A stretch of DNA of 64,000 nt from Formivibrio citricus (GTDB lineage: Bacteria > Pseudomonadota > Gammaproteobacteria > Burkholderiales > Chitinibacteraceae). Made by a program: the position numbers and the translations under genes. The stretch lies in the NCBI RefSeq assembly GCF_900115065.1, contig NZ_FOVE01000014.1, forward strand, positions 1 through 64,000, read 5' to 3'. The notes under the pieces were generated by a model that had not been told where the DNA came from, did not search any database, and saw only the letters and a program-made list of their open reading frames with translations. The stretch's first letter is position 1. Each line of letters starts with the position of its first letter. Below are positions 17,347 through 26,953 of this stretch, one piece after another.

Positions 17347-18507
17347 TCAATTCAGTTTGCCGAGAATCACAAATTTCCCGTTTTCGATGCCGCTCAAGTA
17401 AAAAGGCCGTTGAACGTCGCCATATTGGTCAAGAGAGAAATTGTCCATCAAGCCCTGGAAATTCCTGGTTTCCTGCAGGGCTTCCTTGAGTTTGGCGGAC
17501 GAACCCCCCGTTTTTTTCAGCGCCTTGGCCAATACCATGGCGGCTTCATAGCCGAATGCCGCGCCGAACGACGGCGCGTTGCCGAACCGGGATTGATAGC
17601 TGTTCCTGAATTCGACAAAGGCGGGAGTCGAACTGCTCAGCGCATAGGATTGCTCAAGTTTCAATCCTTCCACAGCCTTGCCCCCGTTGCTGATTAGTGT
17701 TTCCGTCTGCGCCCAGGCCGAGGTGAACAGGGGAATTTTCCAATCCATGATGCGGGTTTTTTGCGCGATGAGCGCCGTATCGATATCGGAGGCGATGACG
17801 AGTAGTCCTTCCGCCTTTCCGCCGCGCAATCGCGTCAGCAGGGGCGAGAAGTCGGGGCGAGCTTTCGACGAGAAGCTGCCTTCGCCCGAAATGACGCCGC
17901 CCAAGGCGACATATTTCTCTGAAAACGTCGTGCTGTACGTTTTGGCATAAGCTGCGTTGTCTGTGTCATGAATGACGGCCAGCCGTTTCAGTCCGCCGGT
18001 TTTGTAGACGTATTCCGCGAAGGCCTGTGCGCTGTCCTTGAATGTGGGGTAGACCCGGAAGAAATGGTCATCCAGCCCGCTCAGTGCCGGGGAGGATACC
18101 GTCGGGCTGATCATGACCATTTTGGCCGGGTTGGTAATTTTCAGTCCGGCCATGGTTTGCCCGCTGGTGGCGTGCCCGATGATGGCGACGACGCCGGCCT
18201 TGATGAGTTCTTCGTCGGCGGCTTGGGCTTTTTCAGGTATGCCGAAATCGTCACGGATGACCAGTTCGATCTTGCGCCCCGCAATGCCGCCTTCCGTATT
18301 GATCTTTTCCACGGCCAGTTGAACGCCGTTGCGTTCCTGAACGCCCAGTTCAGCCTGTGTGCCGGTCATCTGGGCGACGAAACCGACAAGAACGGGCTTC
18401 TTCCCGGAGCAGGCAGAGAGGGAGAGTCCTGCAAGGCTTGTGAGCAAGAATGCCAGAGCTTGACGAAACGATGGTGTTTTGCGGAGTTGCGGGGTTTTGG
18501 GGGGCAT
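17347..18507 (-). CDS. Periplasmic ligand-binding lipoprotein, Leu/Ile/Val-type (Peripla_BP_6)
   Basis: A 386-residue protein. An N-terminal hydrophobic segment ends in the lipobox LSAC, with the lipidated Cys at residue 33. The mature part is a type I periplasmic binding fold: VLVGFVAQMTGTQAELG at its start, ERNGVQLAVEKIN, VAIIGHATSGQTMAG and VYPTFKDSAQAFAEYV as in LivJ-like proteins. GGAGATGAC upstream supports the ATG at 18507. There is no permease or ATPase nearby; the next gene is a histidine kinase. It therefore probably works as a sensor subunit rather than in transport (inference from context). Confidence 0.87.
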   Translation of the reverse strand: MPPKTPQLRKTPSFRQALAFLLTSLAGLSLSACSGKKPVLVGFVAQMTGTQAELGVQERNGVQLAVEKINTEGGIAGRKIELVIRDDFGIPEKAQAADEELIKAGVVAIIGHATSGQTMAGLKITNPAKMVMISPTVSSPALSGLDDHFFRVYPTFKDSAQAFAEYVYKTGGLKRLAVIHDTDNAAYAKTYSTTFSEKYVALGGVISGEGSFSSKARPDFSPLLTRLRGGKAEGLLVIASDIDTALIAQKTRIMDWKIPLFTSAWAQTETLISNGGKAVEGLKLEQSYALSSSTPAFVEFRNSYQSRFGNAPSFGAAFGYEAAMVLAKALKKTGGSSAKLKEALQETRNFQGLMDNFSLDQYGDVQRPFYLSGIENGKFVILGKLN

Positions 18508-18672
18508 GGCAAGTCATCTCCAAGGCTGCGCGTTTCACAGGTTTGCTGGTGCACTCAAGAGATGGCTTGGATGGTTTGTAAAGACTCTTTTTTGGGGGGG
18601 GCAAAAAGGCTCCCGGCCGCACCTTTTTCAGCATAGAAAATTTCCGGCGATTTTTCATGGCGGACGCGCAAT

Positions 18673-18704
18673 AAAAAACCCCGCAGCTTGCGGCTGCGGG
18701 GTTT
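18673..18704 (-). terminator. Rho-independent terminator of rpmB-rpmG
   Basis: AACCCCGCAGC (18677-18687) and GCTGCGGGGTT (18693-18703) form an 11-bp stem with a 5-nt loop. On the minus strand it is followed by a T run (the A run at 18673-18678). It sits 25 bp past the rpmG stop. Confidence 0.9.
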
Positions 18705-18728
18705 CGAGTATGCGTCACCGGAAACGGC

Positions 18729-18884
18729 TTACTTGAGCTTGGTTTCCTTGTACATCACATGCTTGCGGACGACGGGATCGAACTTCTTGATCTCCATCTT
18801 TTCCGGCATGGTGCGCTTGTTCTTGGTCGTGGTGTAGAAATGGCCGGTGCCGGCGCTGGATTCGAGCTTGATCTTGTCACGCAT
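18729..18884 (-). CDS. rpmG: 50S ribosomal protein L33
   Basis: A 51-codon ORF starting [20 protein letters not shown] and ending [11 protein letters not shown]. This is the zinc-free (Cys-less) form of L33 typical of proteobacteria: no CxxC pairs are present. It lies 17 bp downstream of rpmB in the usual rpmB-rpmG order and just before the terminator. Part of the large ribosomal subunit near the E site. Confidence 0.96.
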   Translation of the reverse strand: MRDKIKLESSAGTGHFYTTTKNKRTMPEKMEIKKFDPVVRKHVMYKETKLK

Positions 18885-18901
18885 GATGGCTGCCTTTTAA
18901 C

Positions 18902-19135
18902 TTAGATTTCGCCGCGGGCGCGCAGGTCGGCCAGAACGGCCTCGATGCCCACCTTGTCGATGGTGCGCAGGGCGGCGTTGGAAACGCGCAGACGCACAAA
19001 GCGGTTTTCGCTCTCAACCCAGAAACGGCGGGATTGCAGGTTCGGGAGAAAACGACGTTTGGTTTTGTTGTTCGCGTGGGAAATGTTGTTCCCGGTCACA
19101 GGACGCTTGCCGGTGACTTTGCATACTCGTGCCAT
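18902..19135 (-). CDS. rpmB: 50S ribosomal protein L28
   Basis: A 77-residue basic protein beginning [20 protein letters not shown], the diagnostic L28 opening, and containing [14 protein letters not shown]. The length is normal for proteobacteria (77-78). A single Cys5 remains and there is no zinc site. First gene of the rpmB-rpmG operon, with a good promoter upstream. Confidence 0.97.
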   Translation of the reverse strand: MARVCKVTGKRPVTGNNISHANNKTKRRFLPNLQSRRFWVESENRFVRLRVSNAALRTIDKVGIEAVLADLRARGEI

Positions 19136-19172
19136 GATTCAGTTTCCTGCTTGGACTTCTAGAAAGGGCGAA

Positions 19173-19202
19173 TTTATAACACGGATTTGCAAGTCTGTTC
19201 AA
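19173..19202 (-). promoter_or_regulatory. Sigma-70 promoter of rpmB-rpmG
   Basis: On the minus strand: -35 TTGAAC (19197-19202) and -10 TATAAA (19173-19178), spacer 18 bp. The expected start is about 30 nt before the rpmB ATG. Confidence 0.65.
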
Positions 19203-19383
19203 GTGCTTGTTGAAATTGCCCTCTCCCGTTCGGGGCGGAAAGGGTGTTTTGGTGTGCCAGCATGCTCTGCGTTTCAACGGGGGTGCGCCGGAATGCCTTT
19301 CGTCGGTCGATAAAGTATCACGCCTAAAGCTTATTCCATTTTTGACGATCAATTTCCTAATGCAATGATTTTTCGGAAAAATC

Positions 19384-19701
19384 GTGGATATCCTTCAACT
19401 TCTTTCCATTGAGGAGCGGGCCGTGACTCCGGCCAAGCCGGCCGCGCGGACTGATGTGTTACCTCAAGGTTCGACAGGTACGTCCTCGAAGGAATCACCG
19501 GTATCGGATGGTTTGCAAAGCCTTGCCGGCACCGGGTGGGATGGGGTTGAGCGCAGAAACAACGTGGAGCGACGTAGCGGCGACCGCCGGCAGCTGGGCC
19601 GGAAAGGTCCGCTTGATACCCGCACCGGAAACGACAGGCGGCTCATTGCTCGCCGGTCCACGGATCAGGCACTGGCTGGCCGCCTGTTCATCAAGGTTTA
19701 G
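19384..19701 (+). CDS. Small hydrophilic protein with ERR/DRR motifs, unknown function
   Basis: A 105-residue ORF with a GTG start at 19384 and a weak GGA about 7 nt upstream. The C-terminal half is very rich in Arg, with the spaced motif GVERR, NVERRSGDRR, GNDRR, IARRS, reminiscent of the basic linkers seen in short c-di-GMP or nucleic-acid-associated proteins. There is no signal peptide or membrane helix. It stands alone, convergent with ftsK. I do not recognise a family. It could be a false ORF, but third-position GC bias and the motif regularity favour a real gene. Confidence 0.5.
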   Translation: MDILQLLSIEERAVTPAKPAARTDVLPQGSTGTSSKESPVSDGLQSLAGTGWDGVERRNNVERRSGDRRQLGRKGPLDTRTGNDRRLIARRSTDQALAGRLFIKV

Positions 19702-19752
19702 GGAGGCGCTGAACAATTGCAGAGAGCTTCCCCAAGTTCCGAAGGCGCCCAA

Positions 19753-22119
19753 TCACTCCTGCGCCGGAACCAGCACCGTACGGTTGCCGTTGGTCTCCAT
19801 CGAGCTGACGAGGCCGGCCGCTTCCATTTGCTCGATGAGGCGCGCGGCGCGGTTGTAGCCGATGCGCAACTGTCGCTGTACGGCAGAGATCGAGGCGCGG
19901 CGTGATTTGAGGACGAACGCCACGGCTTCGTCGTAGAGCGGGTCAGATTCGTCGTTTCCGCTGCCACCGCTTTCCCATGGCAGGCCGCTGCCGCCGCTCG
20001 CGGCTTCGGCTTCGAAACCGCCGTTGAGTACGCCTTCCTCATATTCCGGTTCGCCGAACTGCTTGAGGTATTCCACGACCTTGTGCACTTCGTCGTCAGC
20101 CACAAAAGCGCCGTGCACGCGCAGCGGGTAGCCGGTGCCCGGTGGCAGGAACAGCATATCGCCCTGGCCGAGCAGGGCTTCGGCGCCCATCTGGTCGAGG
20201 ATGGTGCGGCTGTCGACCTTGCTGGAGACCTGGAAGGCCATGCGTGTCGGGATATTGGCCTTGATGAGGCCGGTAATTACGTCCACGGACGGACGCTGGG
20301 TGGCGAGCACCAGGTGGATGCCGGCAGCGCGCGCTTTCTGCGCCAGACGGGCGATGAGTTCCTCGATCTTCTTGCCGGCGACCATCATCAGGTCGGCGAA
20401 TTCGTCGACGATGACCACGATCAGCGGCAGCGGATCCAAGCGCTCGGGGTTATCCGGCGTCAGGCTGAACGGATTGGTGAGGTGCTGGCCAGCCTTGGCG
20501 GCTTCGCGGATCTTCTTGTTGTAGCCTTCGAGGTTGCGCACGCCGGCGTGGCTCATCAGGCGATAGCGCTTTTCCATTTCCGCCACGCACCAGTTGAGCG
20601 CGTTGGCGGCGAGCTTCATGTCGGTGACCACGGGCGCCAGGAGATGCGGAATGCCGTCATAGACGGAAAGCTCCAGCATCTTCGGGTCGACCATGATGAA
20701 GCGCACTTCTTCGGGCGTGGATTTGTAGAGCATCGACAGGATCATGGCGTTGACCCCGACCGATTTGCCCGAGCCGGTGGTGCCGGCGACCAGCATGTGC
20801 GGTGCGCGTGCGAGGTCGGTGACGACCGGGCGACCGGTGATGTCCTTGCCGAGCGCGATGGTTAGCTTGGAGTGGTGCTGGTGGTAGGTTTCGGATGAGA
20901 TGATTTCCGATAGACGGATGGTCTGGCGGGAGGGGTTCGGCAGTTCCAGACCCATGCAGGTCTTGCCGGGTATGGTTTCCACGACGCGGATCGAAACCAG
21001 CCCCAGCGCGCGCGCCAGATCTTTCATCAGGTTGACGATCTGCGCGCCCTTGACGCCCACGGAAGGCTCGATTTCGTAGCGGGTGATGACCGGACCGGGG
21101 TAGGCGGCGATGACCTTGACCGAGACGTTGAATTCGGCGAGCTTGGCTTCGATCAGGCGCGACGTGTATTCCAGTGTTTCCAGACTGATGGTTTCCTGGG
21201 CTGCAAGCGGAGGGGCCAGCAATGTGACCGGCGGGAGCATGGAATCCCCGGTTGGCAGGGGGATGTCGCCGAAATCGAACAGCGTGGGCTGAACCGCTTT
21301 CTTCTTTTCTTCCTCGGCGTGTTTTTCGAACGCCTTGGCGGCGGCTTTGGCGACAGGTACTTCGAGTTGTTGCGGCTCGATGCGGACCGGCGGTTTGTCG
21401 ACCTGCTTTTTCTTTTCTTCGACCACGCGCTCCTCGCGCTTGACCGCGGCTTGGCGGCCGATGCGGCGGTCGTTCGCAGCCTGAATCAGGTTACGGGTTT
21501 TGAAGAAGGTGAATTCCAGACCCCCGCCGACCTTTTCCATGACATCCAGCCACGAGATATTGGAGAAAAGCGAGAGCCCCAGGCCGAATGCCACGACCAG
21601 TGCCAGCGTGGCGCCGGAAAAACCCAGCAGCGTGTTGAGCCAGCCCGCGAGCGCAACCCCGAAGAGGCCGCCCGGCGCGAGCGGCAATGCGATTTTCAGG
21701 CTGTGCAGGCGCAGCGCCTCAAAGCAACTGCTGGCCAGGAGCAGTATGACAAAACCGGTGCAGGCAAAGAACACCACGTGGCGCGATTCGTCTTCGACGC
21801 GGTCGATGCGGCGATAGCCCCAGAGGATTGCACCAAAGCAGAAAACAACCCACCACCAAGCCGAAAGTCCGAACAGGTAGAGCAGAAGGTCTGCGATGAT
21901 GGCACCGAACGCCCCGCCTCGGTTGTAGATGGAACCGCGCGTGGCGCTGTGCGACCAGCCGGGATCGGCCGGGTTGTAGGTGGCGAGTGCAAGCACGAGA
22001 TAGATGACCAGGCCGACCAGAAGCAGCCACCACGACTCACGCAGCAGGTTGGCGAGCTGCGGCGGCAGTGCGGCCCGGCTGGAGACGTTGGCGACGTTTT
22101 TCTTGCGGAAGATGGCCAT
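19753..22119 (-). CDS. ftsK: DNA translocase FtsK
   Basis: A 788-residue septal DNA pump. Four membrane helices fill about 25-170. A short linker with Glu/Lys-rich stretches is followed by the motor: alpha/beta domain with [17 protein letters not shown], Walker [11 protein letters not shown], Walker [27 protein letters not shown]. The C-terminal winged-helix gamma domain ([20 protein letters not shown]) binds KOPS/FtsK-orienting sequences and XerD. It clears chromosome dimers at division. The linker is short compared with E. coli (1329 aa) and similar to SpoIIIE-sized homologues. The ATG at 22119 gives the MAIFRKKN start; in-frame upstream sequence looks intergenic. Confidence 0.96.
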   Translation of the reverse strand: MAIFRKKNVANVSSRAALPPQLANLLRESWWLLLVGLVIYLVLALATYNPADPGWSHSATRGSIYNRGGAFGAIIADLLLYLFGLSAWWWVVFCFGAILWGYRRIDRVEDESRHVVFFACTGFVILLLASSCFEALRLHSLKIALPLAPGGLFGVALAGWLNTLLGFSGATLALVVAFGLGLSLFSNISWLDVMEKVGGGLEFTFFKTRNLIQAANDRRIGRQAAVKREERVVEEKKKQVDKPPVRIEPQQLEVPVAKAAAKAFEKHAEEEKKKAVQPTLFDFGDIPLPTGDSMLPPVTLLAPPLAAQETISLETLEYTSRLIEAKLAEFNVSVKVIAAYPGPVITRYEIEPSVGVKGAQIVNLMKDLARALGLVSIRVVETIPGKTCMGLELPNPSRQTIRLSEIISSETYHQHHSKLTIALGKDITGRPVVTDLARAPHMLVAGTTGSGKSVGVNAMILSMLYKSTPEEVRFIMVDPKMLELSVYDGIPHLLAPVVTDMKLAANALNWCVAEMEKRYRLMSHAGVRNLEGYNKKIREAAKAGQHLTNPFSLTPDNPERLDPLPLIVVIVDEFADLMMVAGKKIEELIARLAQKARAAGIHLVLATQRPSVDVITGLIKANIPTRMAFQVSSKVDSRTILDQMGAEALLGQGDMLFLPPGTGYPLRVHGAFVADDEVHKVVEYLKQFGEPEYEEGVLNGGFEAEAASGGSGLPWESGGSGNDESDPLYDEAVAFVLKSRRASISAVQRQLRIGYNRAARLIEQMEAAGLVSSMETNGNRTVLVPAQE

Positions 22120-22242
22120 TGAATAAAATGTATGTACCTGATTGTTTGCCCGATTATAACGGCGGGGGCGCAGTAAGGGGTAAAGTGTGTAACGGTGCAA
22201 GGGCTGCCGCGGGCGGGCGTTGCCGCGGTCGCAGGTATCGGG

Positions 22243-24123
22243 CTACGTGGTGTGTTGCCCGTGGATGAACGTCACTAGCTCATGAACGGGCATCGGCCGG
22301 CCGACATGGTAGCCTTGCAGAATGTCGCAACCGTGCTCGGTGAGGAACGCCGCCTGCGCTTCCGTTTCTACGCCCTCTGCCACGACGGTGATTCCCAGCG
22401 CCTGGGCCATCTGGATCACGGCAGAGACAATGGTTGCATCTTCGTTGTCGCCGGGGAGGCTTTGCACGAACTGCTGGTCGATTTTCAGCGTGCTGACCCG
22501 GAAGCGCTTGAGATAGCCGAGCGATGAGTAGCCGGTCCCGAAATCGTCGATGGCCAGTGTGAATCCGGCGTCATGGAAGGCTTTCAGTACGTCCGAAGCA
22601 TTTTCGTCGATCAGGGCGTTTTCCGTGATCTCGAACTGGAAACGCTCCACGCTCTCGCCGAACCCCGTGAGCGTCAGGCAGGCATTGCCCACGATCGCGG
22701 TGCCGCGCGTCATTTCCTTGGGCGAGACGTTGATCGCGATCTTCGGCAACTCAATGCCGCTTTGCCGCATGTGGGCAAGATCCCGGCATATCCGGCCGAC
22801 CAGCCAGGCACCGATCTCGATGATAAGGCCGGTTTTCTCGGCGACGGGAATGAATTCGCCGGGCGAAACGGATTTGCCGTCATCCTGCCGCCAGCGGATC
22901 AATGCTTCAACCCCGACAATTTCGCGGGTCGTGGCGCAGACTTGAGGCTGATAGGCAACATACAAGCCGCTGCCGGGATCCTTGATGGCCTGGCGTAACC
23001 CGGCCTCGATTTGCAGGTCGTTGCGGATCTTGCGGTTGATTTCTTCGGAAAAAAACTGGGCGCGGTTTTTCCCTTGGGCCTTGGCTGCATACATGGCCAT
23101 GTCGGACCAGCGGATCAATGTGGCCGGATCTTCGCTGTCGTTGGGCATCATCGTCACGCCAATGCTCAGGCCGACGTGGCTCGGGATGGGCTGCGTTGGA
23201 AACGGCTCTGTCATGGCCTGGATCATTTTCTGGGCGACACGTTCGACATTGCGCGGATCGCCGACCTTGAACAGGATCGCCGCGAATTCGTCGCCGCCTA
23301 TGCGGGCGATGATGTCGTCGTCGCGAACGCTTTTCTTCAAGCGATCGGCAATCATCCCCAGTACTTCGTCGCCGGCATGGTGGCCGCAAAGATCATTGAC
23401 CTTCTTGAAGTCGTCGACGTCGATGAGGAACAGCGCCGCGTTTTCCTTTTCCCGCTTGATGCGAATCATGGCTTTCTTCAGTTCGTGCTCGAAGAAGCGC
23501 CGGTTGGGTAAGCCCGTGATCCGGTCGTAAAGAGCCATCTGCTCAAGCTGGCCCTCAGTGAGTGCCATTTTGTTTCTCAGCCCGGCGGTGAAGCGGCGGG
23601 CAAGCAAAAGCGCGACGAGCCCGATGGCAGCCAGGCCGACCGCGTATTCCAGCAGGTTCAGGTAAAGCTGCCTGTGGCTGACATGCAACACGAGCGAACC
23701 GATCCGGTTGCCGTCCTGGCTGATTTCGGTGCGCAGCAAGCCGGTAAAACGCTGCAGTTCGGTCTTGCCAACTGGCGGGGTGTTCTGCGCGCGCGGGTCG
23801 ATGCGATCCGGGAAAATCCGGTCGGTGTCGTTGGCCACGATAAACAGCGAGCCGTCAGCAAGATAGAACGCTCCGCCGAGGATGCGGGGGTTGAGCAGAA
23901 TGGTCCCGAGGCTTTCGCGTGCGGCTTTGCCGTCGTCGAAAACCAGTGCAGCGACACTGTTCGCGCCCACGATGGCGGCTTGGGTTTGCAGCTCTTCCTG
24001 CATCTGCTTGTGGCCGGAGAGATACTGGTGGGTCATCAAGAGCAGGAAGGCAACCAGCACCGATACCGATGTCGTCAGCAGGTTCAGGCGCTTGGTGTCG
24101 CGTGTGAGGGCGAATATTTCCAT
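22243..24123 (-). CDS. Membrane c-di-GMP enzyme: CHASE8-type sensor, GGDEF and EAL
   Basis: A 626-residue protein. TM1 is at about 14-34; a periplasmic domain of about 110 residues (AAIVGANSVAALVFDDGKAA) has the CHASE8 pattern found in YfiN/TpbB. TM2 (about 160-180) precedes GGDEF at residues 276-280, with the motif intact. The EAL domain has E-A-L at 406-408, ITENALIDE, IDDFGTGYSSL and EGVET. Both catalytic motifs look intact, so it could make or degrade c-di-GMP. It is the last gene of a TonB receptor - yfiR-like - this gene set (3-bp gap to yfiR). By analogy with YfiBNR the YfiR partner would repress it in the periplasm. Confidence 0.92.
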   Translation of the reverse strand: MEIFALTRDTKRLNLLTTSVSVLVAFLLLMTHQYLSGHKQMQEELQTQAAIVGANSVAALVFDDGKAARESLGTILLNPRILGGAFYLADGSLFIVANDTDRIFPDRIDPRAQNTPPVGKTELQRFTGLLRTEISQDGNRIGSLVLHVSHRQLYLNLLEYAVGLAAIGLVALLLARRFTAGLRNKMALTEGQLEQMALYDRITGLPNRRFFEHELKKAMIRIKREKENAALFLIDVDDFKKVNDLCGHHAGDEVLGMIADRLKKSVRDDDIIARIGGDEFAAILFKVGDPRNVERVAQKMIQAMTEPFPTQPIPSHVGLSIGVTMMPNDSEDPATLIRWSDMAMYAAKAQGKNRAQFFSEEINRKIRNDLQIEAGLRQAIKDPGSGLYVAYQPQVCATTREIVGVEALIRWRQDDGKSVSPGEFIPVAEKTGLIIEIGAWLVGRICRDLAHMRQSGIELPKIAINVSPKEMTRGTAIVGNACLTLTGFGESVERFQFEITENALIDENASDVLKAFHDAGFTLAIDDFGTGYSSLGYLKRFRVSTLKIDQQFVQSLPGDNEDATIVSAVIQMAQALGITVVAEGVETEAQAAFLTEHGCDILQGYHVGRPMPVHELVTFIHGQHTT

Positions 24124-24126
24124 GGT

Positions 24127-24681
24127 CTATTCGATGATGCGTCTGGCAAGCCGTAGCGCTTTGGAACTGACCTGCAGTTTGGCTTGTCGGGCAGCGCGCA
24201 GATCGAAGTCGAAAACGATACGGCCGGCAGCCACGTCCAGATTCAGCATGGTTCCTTGCTGGAGGTAGGCCGGCGAATCGCTGACCAGCAGAACAGGCTG
24301 GTCGCGAACCAAGGCCAAGACTTCCGGTAGCAAGGGCTGATCTGCCGAAGACAGATAGATCGCGTTGCAACTCCGAAGCGTATCGATACTTTTCTTTTGC
24401 ACCTGCACGGTTTTGTTCCTGATCGATTTTCCGTTGGCCTCGTTGAGGGCTTCCGCTACCGGACTGCTGTCAAGATAGCAAATACGCAGCTGGTTCGAAA
24501 TCAACCCGGGATATTGCGGCCAGTCGACGAACATCAGCATGTTGACGATGATCGCTGCCTTGAGCGCGGGCTCGGATGCTCGGGGTTGGGCGCTGGCCGT
24601 GGCCGGGGCGCCGGCGAGATACAGTGCCAGCAGCGCTATGGCGCAGGCTTTCCGTGAAAGGCTGGATCGGAAGGAAACCAT
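24127..24681 (-). CDS. YfiR-like periplasmic regulator (DUF4154)
   Basis: A 184-residue protein with a signal peptide (about 1-33, ending ATASAQ). The mature domain starts EPALKAAIIVNMLMFVDWP, the standard DUF4154/YfiR opening. It continues with LRICYLDSSPVAEAL, CNAIYLSS, PVLLVSDSP and ends in RIVFDFDLRAARQAKLQVSSKALRLAR, all typical of the family. The two Cys (in RICYL and RSCNA) match the conserved redox Cys seen in YfiR. It would bind and inhibit the sensor domain of the neighbouring CHASE8 enzyme. The ATG at 24681 is 8 bp after the TonB receptor stop; a longer frame upstream overlaps that gene and is rejected. Confidence 0.87.
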   Translation of the reverse strand: MVSFRSSLSRKACAIALLALYLAGAPATASAQPRASEPALKAAIIVNMLMFVDWPQYPGLISNQLRICYLDSSPVAEALNEANGKSIRNKTVQVQKKSIDTLRSCNAIYLSSADQPLLPEVLALVRDQPVLLVSDSPAYLQQGTMLNLDVAAGRIVFDFDLRAARQAKLQVSSKALRLARRIIE

Positions 24682-24689
24682 TTTTCCGC

Positions 24690-26705
24690 TCAGAGCCCCA
24701 ATGTTGCGCGCAGCATGAACTGGCGTCTGGGTTGTTCGACGGCATGCTGAACCAGATAGGCGTTGGTGGGCGCGTAGTAGCGCCGGTTGCCGATGTTGTA
24801 GACGGCAATGCTGACCTGCCCGAGCTTGTTGCTTCTGGCCGACGACAGCTTCAGATTGACGATGCCGTAACCGGGAACTGCGCCGTTGTTGCCATCGCGC
24901 GCTGCAACGCCGAGCATTTCCCCGGACGCGATCCAGCCATGGGGCAACGGAACGTCGGCGACCAGTTTGCCCAGCCATTTGGGCGAGTCGGCCAGTATCC
25001 CGCCGTTTTCCAGCTTGCTGCGTTGCCAACTCACGCTGCCGCGCAGGCGGTAGCCGCCGCTCCAGCGGTTTTCGGCATCAAGTTCGACGCCGCGAGCCCG
25101 GACCTTGCCAAGGTTGGTATAGGTCGAAACGCCGGACGAATCGGTTACCTGGTCGATCAGGTTGCGGATGTCGTTGTCGTAAAAGCTGGCACCGACGCGC
25201 CCGCCCTGTCCGATGCGATAGGTGGCGGACAACTCCCGGCTGTGAATTTGCTCCGGTTTGAGGTTCGGGTTGGCCGATTGCGTGACGTTGCCGTCGTGGT
25301 AGAAACGCTCGTAGGCATTGGGGAAACGGTAGGCATTGCCCAGCATGGCCTTCAGGGCCAGACGCGGGGTGGCATTCCAGATCAGCGCCGCCCGCGGCGA
25401 GGTGACGCCCGAGTAGTCGCTGTGCTTGTCGTGGCGCAAGCTCAGGTTCAGCAGCCATTCCGGGAGGAAACGCCATTCGTCCTGGGCAAAGACGCTGACG
25501 ACACGCGACGGATTGTTGGTGTCGAGGATCGCGCTCCTTGGATCGGTCTCGTAATAGACCTGCTCGACGCGGGTATTCCACTGCGCATCCACGCCAGCCA
25601 TCAGCTTGTGCTGGGCGAAACCGGTATAGGCCAGGTGGAACTCGCTGCCCAGCCACTCGGCTGTGGCGCGGTCTTTCGAGTTGGGCGAAGTTTCGTAGCG
25701 GTAGCTGCCGTCATAGCGGTAACCGCCGCGATACGCCCGGAAGCTCGGCTGCCAGCCCTTGTGGTTGTCGCCGTCGTAGCGCAGCTCGATCAGGCTGGTT
25801 GTGTCGCGGTTCCAGGTGCCGTCCGCGCCGAACATCGTGCCCCACGGTGCGGTGGCCAGGTCTTTCGTGCGCGAGCTGAAATTGCCGGCCAGCCGCCAGT
25901 TGCCCCAGCGGAATTTTGCGTACGCCTTGTGGTAGCGCTCGCCGTCGAGGCCGTCGGCGCGGCCGTTGCTGGTGCCGTTGTGGTATTCGGGGAAGTAGAA
26001 GTTCTCGCCGCCGGATTGGTAGGCCGCCAGGCCCAGAAACCAGTCGCGCTCGCCCTCCAGCTTTTGCCCCGCTACGAGGCCGAAGCGCTGGGTGTTCCAG
26101 GTCCCGGCATCGAGCGATGCCCGGGCGCCGTTGATGTCGCCACCTTCGAGCATGACCGTGTTGACCGTTCCGAACAGGGCGTTCGGGCCATAGACGGCCG
26201 AAGCCGGGCCGGACACGAATTCAAGGCGCTTGACCCAGTCGATCTCGATGGGCGCTTCATTGCCGAACAGGGCTTGGTCGTAGAGCGGATCGTTGCGCCG
26301 TGCGCCGTCGGTCAGGAGCAGGATGCGCGTGCCGTAGTCGCCCGGACGGTTGAAACCGCGCACACCGAGGTAGGTGTAGTTGTGGTCGTTGCTGGAATAG
26401 ACACCGGGCACCGTGACGAGCGCTTCCGCCAGATTGCGGTAGCCGTGCTGGCGCAACTCGTCTTCTTCGATTACAGCAACCGTGGCGGGGGCTTCTGTGG
26501 TGGACTGCGCAAAGCGCGATGCGCTGACGACCTCGATCTTGAGCAGCTCTTCGAGCGGCAGGTCGATCAGCTTGCCGGCTTCGAGCGAGGCCGCAGCCAG
26601 CGGCGAGAATAACAAGGCTCCCCAGCAGGCGAGCCGGGAAAGATGCAAGCTCTTGCCCCGTTTCTTCCGGCGCTCGAGAAGAGGGGAGAGAGTGTGCAAA
26701 GGCAT
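24690..26705 (-). CDS. TonB-dependent outer-membrane receptor
   Basis: A 671-residue protein. A long signal peptide (about 1-39) is followed by LIDLPLEELLKIEVVSASR (a STN-to-plug linker), a plug domain with APATVAVIEEDELRQHGYRNLAEAL, VPGVY, GVRGFNRPGDYGTRILLLTDG, and a 22-strand barrel ending ...RRQFMLRATLGL with a terminal aromatic/hydrophobic rule. The ligand cannot be inferred. The linkage to yfiR and a c-di-GMP enzyme suggests a receptor whose occupancy is reported to that pathway, as in other TonB-YfiR clusters. The ATG at 26705 has AGAAGAGA upstream. Confidence 0.9.
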   Translation of the reverse strand: MPLHTLSPLLERRKKRGKSLHLSRLACWGALLFSPLAAASLEAGKLIDLPLEELLKIEVVSASRFAQSTTEAPATVAVIEEDELRQHGYRNLAEALVTVPGVYSSNDHNYTYLGVRGFNRPGDYGTRILLLTDGARRNDPLYDQALFGNEAPIEIDWVKRLEFVSGPASAVYGPNALFGTVNTVMLEGGDINGARASLDAGTWNTQRFGLVAGQKLEGERDWFLGLAAYQSGGENFYFPEYHNGTSNGRADGLDGERYHKAYAKFRWGNWRLAGNFSSRTKDLATAPWGTMFGADGTWNRDTTSLIELRYDGDNHKGWQPSFRAYRGGYRYDGSYRYETSPNSKDRATAEWLGSEFHLAYTGFAQHKLMAGVDAQWNTRVEQVYYETDPRSAILDTNNPSRVVSVFAQDEWRFLPEWLLNLSLRHDKHSDYSGVTSPRAALIWNATPRLALKAMLGNAYRFPNAYERFYHDGNVTQSANPNLKPEQIHSRELSATYRIGQGGRVGASFYDNDIRNLIDQVTDSSGVSTYTNLGKVRARGVELDAENRWSGGYRLRGSVSWQRSKLENGGILADSPKWLGKLVADVPLPHGWIASGEMLGVAARDGNNGAVPGYGIVNLKLSSARSNKLGQVSIAVYNIGNRRYYAPTNAYLVQHAVEQPRRQFMLRATLGL

Positions 26706-26817
26706 GGTTTCTCTTCTTTCAAAGAAAATCAGCAAGGATGGAGCCGCCAGACAGCGATGGTGCTATAGAACGGCAATGCGTGTCCAGCGCGGGCTTGCTC
26801 GCCAGCGACGGGATGGC

Positions 26818-26953
26818 TGTGGGAGCGGATGAAATCCGCGAATCGAAGCGGGGTCGGCGGATGGTGTTATGCGCCTGACGGCGCGCTGGTTTGAATGCCG
26901 GGAGTTCGTCCCGGCGGCCGAGTTTCTTTTCTTGTCTCGCCAAGAAAAGAAAC
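26818..26953. repeat. Cluster of intergenic repeats, no gene in 26706-27176
   Basis: Three elements lie in a row. (1) 26818-26850: a CTGTGGGAGCGG...TCCGCGAATCG palindrome of the Pseudomonas REP type. (2) 26897-26903 / 26909-26915: a GCCGGGA/TCCCGGC hairpin. (3) 26922-26934 / 26941-26953: a perfect 13-bp inverted repeat GTTTCTTTTCTTG/CAAGAAAAGAAAC followed by CAAAAGAAGGCGCCCC. Short open frames here are repeat-encoded and not believable genes. Confidence 0.6.

Noticed and set aside
24682-25029. Longer reading frame in front of the yfiR-like gene
   Set aside because: It lies inside the TonB receptor gene in another frame and is Arg-rich, without a signal peptide.
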